Source: a bacterium
Lineage (GTDB): Bacteria > Blakebacterota > Blakebacteria > Blakebacterales > Blakebacteraceae
Direction: 5' to 3'
Assembly (NCBI GenBank): GCA_025774205.1
Contig: JALGWK010000022.1
Span: forward strand, 1 to 11,428
DNA: 11,428 nt
Below the pieces are notes generated by a model. It made no database searches and had not been told where the DNA came from. It saw only the letters and a list, made by a program, of their open reading frames with translations. The first letter of the stretch is position 1, and every line of letters starts with the position of its first letter. The position numbers and the translations under genes were made by a program. This document shows positions 1 through 5,681 of this stretch, one piece after another.

Positions 1-219
1 ATAGGCGACGTTGTTTTCCTGCCGGCAGGCATCCATGCAGACAGTGCAGTCCTCACGGCACCTGGTGAGATCGATGACCATCGCCCACTTCTTGCCGGCC
101 AGGGGGCTGTCGCTTCTGACATCCCGGCCGGAACAGGAGGTGAGGAGGGGCAGGCCCATAGCTCCGGAGACGCCCGCCAGCGCGGGACCGCTCTTCTTCA
201 GGAATACTCTACGCTTCAT
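1..219 (-). CDS. dsrO: DsrO-like periplasmic iron-sulfur protein, N-terminal part (runs off left edge)
   Basis: Only the first 73 codons are present; the gene continues beyond position 1. The product starts MKRRVFLKK, a twin-arginine (RRxFLK) signal followed by a hydrophobic stretch (about residues 11-26), so it should be exported folded through Tat. The mature part has WAMVIDLTRC and then C54-X3-C58-X2-C61-X3-C65, the first 4Fe-4S ligand set typical of DsrO, the periplasmic ferredoxin-like subunit of DsrMKJOP. A possible lipobox, LTSC ending at Cys29, follows the hydrophobic segment, so this could be a Tat-exported lipoprotein (inference). The start is set by a strong GGAGGTGA ribosome binding site lying inside the last codons of dsrJ, 3 nt after whose stop this gene begins. 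DsrO should pass electrons between the DsrJ haems and a membrane subunit (DsrP in known systems), which would be encoded beyond the window. A related Tat-exported ferredoxin subunit of another complex is the alternative; the adjacent dsrJ favours DsrO. Confidence 0.85.
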   Translation of the reverse strand, partial: MKRRVFLKKSGPALAGVSGAMGLPLLTSCSGRDVRSDSPLAGKKWAMVIDLTRCREDCTVCMDACRQENNVAY

Positions 220-222
220 GAC

Positions 223-636
223 TCACCTCCTCCCCGGCAGGGTAACGTTTTCAGCAGCTGTCTCCGGGTAGTAATGGCACCCGAAGCAGTCGAGCGTCAC
301 GCTGGCTTCCGCGTGACACCGGTCACAGAACCGGTCCCGGTTCAGATGGCAGGTTCCGCATCCGGCCAGGGTGACTTCATCCCTGATCCCGTGCCGGATG
401 ACCTTGTCCCGGATCTCCTTCAGTACGTCCATGTGGCGGAAGCGCATCTCGGTGGAGTCCCTGATGCAGTTCTCCCACTGCGGATCGACCGACTCGAGAA
501 AGACTTCGGGTGTCTCGGGGGGCCTGGGAATATGGAGCCCGAACGCGCTGAGACCGATGGGCAGGAGGATGACGATCGCGAAGATGGTGGCCCAGGTGCT
601 CCGGTTCCTCTCTGTCAGGATCGTGCTGCGTTTCAT
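223..636 (-). CDS. dsrJ: DsrJ-like triheme cytochrome c, membrane anchored
   Basis: This 137-residue protein has a short cytoplasmic N-terminus, one hydrophobic helix (about residues 15-34, probably an uncleaved signal anchor) and a periplasmic domain with three CX2CH haem sites: C93-C96-H97, C104-C107-H108 and C117-C120-H121. Cys57 in WENCIRD and the following MRFRHM segment match the DsrJ pattern; in Allochromatium DsrJ a cysteine upstream of the haem motifs is a distal haem ligand, so Cys57 is the likely equivalent and His68 a further candidate ligand. Size and layout fit DsrJ (about 130-150 residues). DsrJ is the periplasmic cytochrome of DsrMKJOP, which links the quinone pool or periplasm to cytoplasmic DsrC/sulfite reductase chemistry. 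The ATG overlaps the qmoC stop (ATGA), implying translational coupling. The oddity is context: it follows qmoC rather than dsrK. Confidence 0.92.
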   Translation of the reverse strand: MKRSTILTERNRSTWATIFAIVILLPIGLSAFGLHIPRPPETPEVFLESVDPQWENCIRDSTEMRFRHMDVLKEIRDKVIRHGIRDEVTLAGCGTCHLNRDRFCDRCHAEASVTLDCFGCHYYPETAAENVTLPGRR

Positions 637-1886
637 GGCTTTGCCCCCTCTCCGGCTTCACGCCCGAACCGTTCGGCCATGACCATGGCGGTGGTTCGAT
701 AGAGCAGATGGGAGAGTTTCGAATAAGGGAGGTAGATCAGTAAGGAGAACACGAACACCAGGTGGATGAAGTAGATGACCTGCCGGTGAGGTACCATCCG
801 AAGGTAATGGAGCACCTCGGTGGCGAATCCGGTCACCACCACCAGGAAGATCGACCAGACCAGCAGCCAGTCGAAGTAACTGCTGGTGCCGGCCAGGTGC
901 CCGAAATAGAGACGTTCCCAGATCATGAGGAGACACCCGGCCAGGACCGCCAGCCCGCCGACGTTGGCCAGGAGCTTCCACGGACTCCAGAAGCTGAACG
1001 GATAGATGAAGTCACTGCCGATCAGGGGATTGACGGGGCCGGTGATGATCCAGAAGGTCACCAGGGCAAGGGAGAGGAATCCGAAGAGCACGAAGAAATG
1101 AGAGATCGAACGGGAGTGGTCGGTCTCACACTGTGTGAACCGGTCGTGCACGAGGATCTTCAGCACAACCGATCCGAGACTCGAGAGGATTCCCTTCACC
1201 GGTTGCGGGTCAGGCCCCCAGACACTCGATCCCCTCAGCCCTCTGGAGAACCTCACGATCCCGATAACCGCCGCGACGAGCGCCAGGAATCCGAAGAATC
1301 CGAAGAAGCAGTTGATGAGCCAGTGGGGCAGGGAGGGCATGAAGGAGTAGACGATCTCCTCTCCCGCCGGAGGGGAGAAACCGAGCGCGTTCCCGATTCC
1401 GTCACGGAACCGGATGGCGAGACCGAGCAGGACCGCCGGGATGGCAAGCAGGATCGGTATGAAGGCCGGCCTGGTCACCCATCGGGCCAGGAAACGGGGG
1501 AAGGCGTAGTGCTGTACGCTCTGCTCCCGCACCGCCGCCAGCACGTCTCCCGGTCGTCCGGTTCGCGGACAGTTGGTCGAGCAGTCGTTGCAGTGGTGGC
1601 AGAGCCAGACATCGGGATCCGTCATGAGCTGGTCCTTCAGGCCCCAGAGGGCCCAGGCCATCTCTTTTCGCGGGAACGGATGCAGGTCTGGTGAGAGGGG
1701 GCAGGACGCGGAACACGTCCCGCACTGGAAGCACTTCTTCAGTGACTCGCCGCCGCTGCGGCGCAGGGCCCGGATGAACTCGAGATCGGGATCGACCTTC
1801 ATCGGTCGAACCCTCGCTGTCTGCGCGAGTTGAGGCTGCTCTTCAGTCTCGGGAGTGCCGGGCGCCGTAGTCTCAACGGTCGCCAT
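633..1886 (-). CDS. qmoC: QmoC: membrane subunit of quinone-interacting oxidoreductase (HdrC-HdrE fusion)
   Basis: QmoC joins an HdrC-like ferredoxin domain to an HdrE/NarI-like haem-b membrane domain, and exchanges electrons between the quinone pool and the soluble QmoAB flavoproteins. In these 417 residues, two 4Fe-4S sites are visible, C52-X2-C55-X2-C58-X3-C62 and C96-X2-C99-X2-C102-X3-C106. About six hydrophobic helices follow (roughly 141-159, 190-212, 262-282, 304-323, 339-358, 370-388). His263, His360 and His375 lie in or beside helices and are candidate haem-b ligands. The N-terminus has an acidic, Thr/Pro/Glu-rich tail of about 30 residues before the first FeS motif. The ATG has a GAGGAG ribosome binding site 36 nt downstream of qmoB. 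No catalytic HdrD-type CCG domain is present, so this is QmoC and not a DsrMK fusion. Confidence 0.93.
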   Translation of the reverse strand: MATVETTAPGTPETEEQPQLAQTARVRPMKVDPDLEFIRALRRSGGESLKKCFQCGTCSASCPLSPDLHPFPRKEMAWALWGLKDQLMTDPDVWLCHHCNDCSTNCPRTGRPGDVLAAVREQSVQHYAFPRFLARWVTRPAFIPILLAIPAVLLGLAIRFRDGIGNALGFSPPAGEEIVYSFMPSLPHWLINCFFGFFGFLALVAAVIGIVRFSRGLRGSSVWGPDPQPVKGILSSLGSVVLKILVHDRFTQCETDHSRSISHFFVLFGFLSLALVTFWIITGPVNPLIGSDFIYPFSFWSPWKLLANVGGLAVLAGCLLMIWERLYFGHLAGTSSYFDWLLVWSIFLVVVTGFATEVLHYLRMVPHRQVIYFIHLVFVFSLLIYLPYSKLSHLLYRTTAMVMAERFGREAGEGAKP

Positions 1887-1922
1887 GGTTGCAGCTCCTC
1901 AAGAAGTCTGGCCTGTTGTCTG

Positions 1923-4205
1923 TTACATCCCCTTGAACGGGTTGTAGCCGATCTCCTCGATCAGTTCGTCGAACTTCTCGAAGATCCCGGGTAACTGCCT
2001 GAATTCATCGATGGCGAGTTCGTGGAGCTCAATGCGCTCCAGATCCATCGCCATCTGTTCCAGCTTTTCCCTGGCGTTCTTCTGTCGAACCGAGGCCAGT
2101 TCACTCCCCGTGATGAAGTGACACTGGTAATCATCTCCATACTTGCAGCCGAGGAGGATGACCCCGTCGTAGCCGGCTGACATCGCGTCAGTGATCCAGA
2201 CGTTGTTCATCGATCCAAGGCATCGGATAGGAACGACCCGGATCCACGGGCTCCCCTTGAGACGATGCTCACCCATCAGGTCGAGAGCGGGAAAGGCGTC
2301 GTTCTCGCAGGCCAGGACAAGGACCCTCGGTTTCTCATCCCACTCATCAGGGACGTTCACGGCCTTGATCATCGAACCGATCATATGGACCGAGTAATCC
2401 CTGAACGAGATGATCCGCTCCGGACAGGCGCCCAGGCAGATGCCGCACCGCCGGCACCGTGTCTCCTGCAGCAGCGGTGTTCCCTCCACATCCTCGTTGA
2501 GCATGCCGAAGGGGCACTCCTCGGTGCATCGCTTGCACTTGGTGCAGCGCGACATCTGGAATTCGGGATACGACCTGTCTCCCGCCCGCGGGTGGAGCGC
2601 CTCTCCCCGGGAGGTCATCTCGATGCACTGGATGGCCTTCAGTGCCGCTCCGGTGGCGTCGTCGATGCTTCCAGCCCCGTCGACCGGTTCCCGGACGGCG
2701 CCGGTGGGATAGATACCCGTCCGGCGGCTCTCGTAGGGGAAACAGATGAAGTGGGAGTCGGGGAAGCCGTACTCCAGCGCCGGCAGGTCGGGGCCCTGAC
2801 GGTAGACGAGGTTGAGGATCTCGGTGCCTTCGTGGTGTTTGAGGTCCTCCACCAGCTGGGCGGCCTCCTCCTTCTTCTGCTCCGAGTCTCCGTCCACCAT
2901 GGTGACGCGGGCATCCCCGAGGGTGCGGATCGCTTCTCCATCGGCGGCATTGGGGGCCATCCCGGCCGCCATCACCACCAGGTCGACCTGCACCTCGATA
3001 TCTTCGCCGAGCATGGTGTCCCGGGCCCGGAGTGTGAAGTTACCGCTCCCGTTCCGGGTCACTTCGGAGATCTCGCCCCGGGTGAGGAAAATCCCGGGAT
3101 CGTCCTGCGCCTTCCGGTAGAACTCCTCGTAGAGGCCCGGTGTCCGCATGAATTCGTAGAAGATGAAGGCTTTGGCGTCCTCATCCCCTTCCCGCAGGTA
3201 CATCGCCTGCTTCAGCGAGGTCATACAGCAGATCGAGGAGCAGTACGCCGGCGGTTCCAGACCGACACAGCCGCCGCACTGCAGGAAGGCGATGCTCTTC
3301 ACTTCCTTCCCGTCTGAAGGGCGGGTGATCTTCCCTTCCTCCTTGACCATCGCTTCCAGGTCGACGTTCAGGATGACATCATCAAGGTCGCCCCAGGAGA
3401 GGTCGCCCCGGGGGTCGTTCGGCTTCCACCCGGTGGCCTGGATGATCGCGCCCACCCGGAACTGCTCGAGGGTCTCTCCTGCCGGTTTGCCGTTCCCGGA
3501 GGAGGTGAGGGTGACGTCGAAAAGGCCGGGTGCGCCGACGATCTCACCGGTCGTGGCTGCAGTGTGAACGGTAATTCCGGAGTGGGCCTCGACCGCCTCG
3601 ATCAGCTCCCCGATACCGGTCTCTTCCAGATCGCGATAGGGAGGCCGGGTGGGGAAGGAACGATGCTGCTTCGCCAGCCAGCCGCCGAGCTGGTCGGACT
3701 TCTCCACCAGGCGGACCTGGAACCCCGACTCGGCTGCTTCCCGGGCCGCTGTCAGTCCGGCGATCCCGCCGCCGACCACGAGGATGGTCCGGTCCAGTTC
3801 CACTTCCGGATCGAAGGGCACCAGGGGCAGCATCTCGCGTACTTTGGTGAGATACATCCTCAGGTAGTCCTCGGCGGCCATCTGGGTGTCTTCCTCACCG
3901 GGTGGGAGGACCCAGATTACCTGCTCCCGGAGGCCGACCATCTCCACGATCACGTCATCGGGGAAGGCGTTGTCGGCATACCGGCGGGGTGAGATCCCGG
4001 CAATGACGACTTTCGTCAATCCTTCCGCGCTGATGTCAGCGTTGATCGCGTCGAGACCGGGCCCCTCGCAGGAGTCCACCGTTTTGCAGAACGGTACCTT
4101 GAATTCATCCGTGGCCACGGCGCAGAGGGCGTCGATATCGAGCGCCTCAGCCAGCCCGTAGCCCGTGCAGATGAAGACGCCGATTTTGTCTTCTGATTCA
4201 GTCAT
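1923..4205 (-). CDS. qmoB: QmoB: HdrA-like flavin/iron-sulfur subunit with C-terminal MvhD-like domain
   Basis: This 760-residue cytoplasmic protein matches the QmoB layout. After an N-terminal segment of about 130 residues comes an FAD-binding fold with G145-G147-G150 (VVGGGIAGLTAA). An HdrA-type cysteine cluster follows, C310-X2-C313 and C322-X3-C326-C327 (YCSSICCM). Next are two classical 4Fe-4S sites, C554-X2-C557-X2-C560-X3-C564 and C584-X2-C587-X2-C590-X3-C594. The last ~130 residues resemble MvhD/FrhD (VLVLACEND, PIRCLGSMN, GCKYGDDYQCH), the domain that delivers electrons in Hdr complexes. In sulfate reducers QmoB works with QmoA and QmoC to connect menaquinol to APS reductase; flavin-based confurcation has been proposed. 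The start overlaps the qmoA stop as ATGA, so stoichiometric coupled translation is likely. No damage is seen. Confidence 0.94.
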   Translation of the reverse strand: MTESEDKIGVFICTGYGLAEALDIDALCAVATDEFKVPFCKTVDSCEGPGLDAINADISAEGLTKVVIAGISPRRYADNAFPDDVIVEMVGLREQVIWVLPPGEEDTQMAAEDYLRMYLTKVREMLPLVPFDPEVELDRTILVVGGGIAGLTAAREAAESGFQVRLVEKSDQLGGWLAKQHRSFPTRPPYRDLEETGIGELIEAVEAHSGITVHTAATTGEIVGAPGLFDVTLTSSGNGKPAGETLEQFRVGAIIQATGWKPNDPRGDLSWGDLDDVILNVDLEAMVKEEGKITRPSDGKEVKSIAFLQCGGCVGLEPPAYCSSICCMTSLKQAMYLREGDEDAKAFIFYEFMRTPGLYEEFYRKAQDDPGIFLTRGEISEVTRNGSGNFTLRARDTMLGEDIEVQVDLVVMAAGMAPNAADGEAIRTLGDARVTMVDGDSEQKKEEAAQLVEDLKHHEGTEILNLVYRQGPDLPALEYGFPDSHFICFPYESRRTGIYPTGAVREPVDGAGSIDDATGAALKAIQCIEMTSRGEALHPRAGDRSYPEFQMSRCTKCKRCTEECPFGMLNEDVEGTPLLQETRCRRCGICLGACPERIISFRDYSVHMIGSMIKAVNVPDEWDEKPRVLVLACENDAFPALDLMGEHRLKGSPWIRVVPIRCLGSMNNVWITDAMSAGYDGVILLGCKYGDDYQCHFITGSELASVRQKNAREKLEQMAMDLERIELHELAIDEFRQLPGIFEKFDELIEEIGYNPFKGM

Positions 4206-5455
4206 CTGTTCAGGTCCTGGATAGCTTTGAGGGCAGCTGCCGTGGCTTCTTTCGTGGCGGTCGAGACGTCACAGGGATGCCGGGAGCATCCCGCGGCGTG
4301 GACACCTTCGACGCCCGTGCCTCCATCGATGAAGCCGTAATCGTCGTACTCGAGTTCGATGGGGACGGGTGCGTCGGCGGTGTTGGGGACGATACCGGTG
4401 GCCAGCACCACCAGATCGAACTGCGGAGTCGGTTTCTCCCCGGCGATGGTGTCCTCGACCTCGAGGATCAGGTTGTTCCCGTCATCTTCGCTGATCCCGG
4501 CGACCTTCCCCTTCACGAAGGTGATGTTCTCATCCTCGAGAAGGTCGTGATAGAAACTCTCCAGCCTTCCGATGGTACGGATGTCGATGTAGAAGATGGT
4601 GATCTTCGCATCTTCATCCTGCTCCCTGAGGTACCTGGCCTGCTTCAGGGAGGCCATGCAGCAGACGCCGGAACAGTAGGGGAGATGGTTCTCATCCCTC
4701 GAGCCGGCGCACTGGACGAAGGCGACATTCCCGGGCGCCTCGCCGTCGGATGGCCTGAGGATCGTGCCCCCGGTCGGCCCGCCCGGCGCTGCCAGGCGTT
4801 CCATCATGAGATTGGTGATGACATTCGGGCACTGGCCGAAGGCGAGATTCTCAAGCTTCGCCGCGTCGTAGGGACGCCAGCCGGTGGCGATGATGATGGC
4901 GCCCGCGTCGAGGTGGAATTCCTCCTCGGTCTGGCCCATATCGATCGAACCGGGTGGGGCCACTTCGGTCAGCGTCAGCATGTCCGCCTCCGAGAGTGCC
5001 TCCCGGTCCACGACATGCAGGGGAGGCCAGGCGGAGTCATGCGGATAGTAAACCGCCCCGGTTGTCCCGATCTCCATGTTGAACGTATCGGGACGTTCCG
5101 AACTCAGCTGTTCAATGACCGAGCCATCGAGAGAATGATTCCCGGTGACATAGCGGGGGCTCGTTTTAAGCCTTACCCGGAAATCACCCGCTGATCCCGT
5201 GATCTCTTCCACAGTGGTCAGGGTATGTACGGTGATCCGGGGGTTGCTGCGGATTCTGCGGACATTGATCTCGAATCCGCAGGAGGGAGGACACATCTTG
5301 GGGAAATACTTGTGCGATCGTATAACGCGGCCCCCGAGAAAGGCTTCTTTTTCGATGAGGACCACGGAATAGCCGACCTCTGCGGCCTCGACGGCCGCAG
5401 TCATCCCCGCAATACCTCCTCCAATAACCAGGATCGGCTTCGCGTCAGGATTCAT
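4202..5455 (-). CDS. qmoA: QmoA: HdrA-like FAD subunit of quinone-interacting oxidoreductase
   Basis: First gene of the operon; 417 residues from the chosen ATG, close to the usual QmoA size. The product is a soluble HdrA-like flavoprotein. It has a Rossmann FAD motif at the N-terminus (VIGGGIAGMTAA, G12-G14-G17), the HdrA cysteine region C249...C261-X3-C265-C266 (PYCSGVCCMASLKQA) and a C-terminal FAD-contact segment (VHAAGCSRHPCDVSTATKEA). Unlike QmoB it lacks ferredoxin and MvhD domains, which separates the two paralogues. The reading frame stays open to an ATG at 5527, but the start at 5455 is preferred: it has GGAG about 7 nt upstream, and its protein begins right before the FAD motif as in relatives. 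The longer start would also place the candidate operator and -10 element inside or against the coding region. It overlaps qmoB by 4 nt. Confidence 0.94.
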   Translation of the reverse strand: MNPDAKPILVIGGGIAGMTAAVEAAEVGYSVVLIEKEAFLGGRVIRSHKYFPKMCPPSCGFEINVRRIRSNPRITVHTLTTVEEITGSAGDFRVRLKTSPRYVTGNHSLDGSVIEQLSSERPDTFNMEIGTTGAVYYPHDSAWPPLHVVDREALSEADMLTLTEVAPPGSIDMGQTEEEFHLDAGAIIIATGWRPYDAAKLENLAFGQCPNVITNLMMERLAAPGGPTGGTILRPSDGEAPGNVAFVQCAGSRDENHLPYCSGVCCMASLKQARYLREQDEDAKITIFYIDIRTIGRLESFYHDLLEDENITFVKGKVAGISEDDGNNLILEVEDTIAGEKPTPQFDLVVLATGIVPNTADAPVPIELEYDDYGFIDGGTGVEGVHAAGCSRHPCDVSTATKEATAAALKAIQDLNR

Positions 5456-5508
5456 GCCACACTCCGTGGTAAGGACGGGCACATTTTTCAATCGGCAGAT
5501 TGCGGCCC

Positions 5509-5537
5509 ATTCTGTGATAAATTTCACAATTTGTCAA
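5509..5537 (-). promoter_or_regulatory. Candidate sigma70-type promoter of the qmoABC-dsrJO operon
   Basis: Read leftward, a perfect TTGACA (5537-5532) is followed after 17 bp by CAGAAT (5514-5509; 4 of 6 to TATAAT). The implied transcript starts near 5502 and leaves about 47 nt before the qmoA ATG at 5455. The spacer contains the TGTGA-N6-TCACA site. Consensus matching only; no start-site data. Confidence 0.5.
5513..5528. promoter_or_regulatory. Perfect CRP/FNR-family operator, TGTGA-N6-TCACA
   Basis: The sequence TGTGATAAATTTCACA has perfect 5-bp arms. Read on the minus strand it is TTGTGA-N6-TCACAG, very close to the operator recognised by CRP and by HcpR-type CRP/FNR regulators, which control hcp and sulfate-reduction genes in Desulfovibrio (established knowledge). 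It lies between the -35 and -10 of the candidate qmo promoter, a position that usually means repression. No regulator of this family is encoded in the window, so the identity of the binding protein is inference. Confidence 0.6.
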
Positions 5538-5558
5538 AGAGCATATATGCTCTATGCT
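5531..5558 (+). promoter_or_regulatory. Candidate rightward promoter for the haem-sensor kinase operon
   Basis: TTGTCA (5531-5536, 5 of 6) is followed after 16 bp by TATGCT (5553-5558, 4 of 6). The implied start is near 5565, giving a leader of about 100 nt before the kinase ATG. Its -35 covers almost the same bases as the -35 of the leftward qmo promoter, so polymerase could probably not occupy both at once. The spacer contains the 16-bp palindrome. Confidence 0.4.
5538..5553. promoter_or_regulatory. Perfect 16-bp palindrome, probable operator
   Basis: AGAGCATATATGCTCT is fully self-complementary, and its right half is followed by a repeated ATGCTCT (5554-5560). It sits just upstream of the leftward -35 and inside the spacer of the candidate rightward promoter, so one bound dimer could repress the kinase operon and contact polymerase at qmo. 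I do not recognise the cognate regulator. Confidence 0.45.
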
Positions 5559-5637
5559 CTTCGGAAGAGAAGGACACCCCGCAAAAGAGGGGCACCCGGC
5601 CGCTCTCAGTCGCTCCGAAGGCAAGCGGTCGGACCCG

Positions 5638-5681
5638 GAAGACCATGGATGATCACGTAGAAGACCATGGATGAACACGTA
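5638..5681. repeat. 22-bp tandem duplication across the kinase start codon
   Basis: Two adjacent 22-nt units (5638-5659 and 5660-5681) are identical at 21 of 22 positions; the single difference is T5653 versus A5675. Each unit contains GAAGACC followed by ATGGATGA, so the kinase start region is present twice. Since 22 is not a multiple of 3, the upstream ATG (5645) is out of frame with the kinase. Confidence 0.9.
5645..5674 (+). other. Nine-codon upstream open reading frame created by the tandem duplication
   Basis: From the first ATG the reading is MDDHVEDHG then TGA at 5672-5674, which overlaps the kinase start at 5667. GGAAG lies 4 nt upstream of this ATG, slightly better than the signal in front of the kinase ATG. 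If translated, it could deliver ribosomes to the kinase start by stop-start coupling. It may equally be a neutral by-product of the repeat. Confidence 0.25.

Noticed and set aside
762-1694. 310-codon plus-strand frame opposite qmoC
   Set aside because: Glu/Asp/Arg-rich shadow translation without motifs; qmoC on the other strand is unambiguous.
633-1886. Reading of this gene as DsrM or DsrK
   Set aside because: It combines two HdrC-type 4Fe-4S motifs with a haem-b membrane domain in one chain, which is QmoC; DsrK would have a CCG catalytic domain and DsrM no FeS domain.
2265-3317. 350-codon plus-strand frame opposite qmoB
   Set aside because: Antisense shadow with no family resemblance.
4277-5194. 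305-codon plus-strand frame opposite qmoA
   Set aside because: Antisense shadow with no family resemblance.
5456-5527. N-terminal extension of QmoA by 24 codons
   Set aside because: It would cover the candidate -10 region and most of the FNR-like site, and it adds residues before the FAD motif that relatives lack; the ATG at 5455 has a better ribosome binding site.
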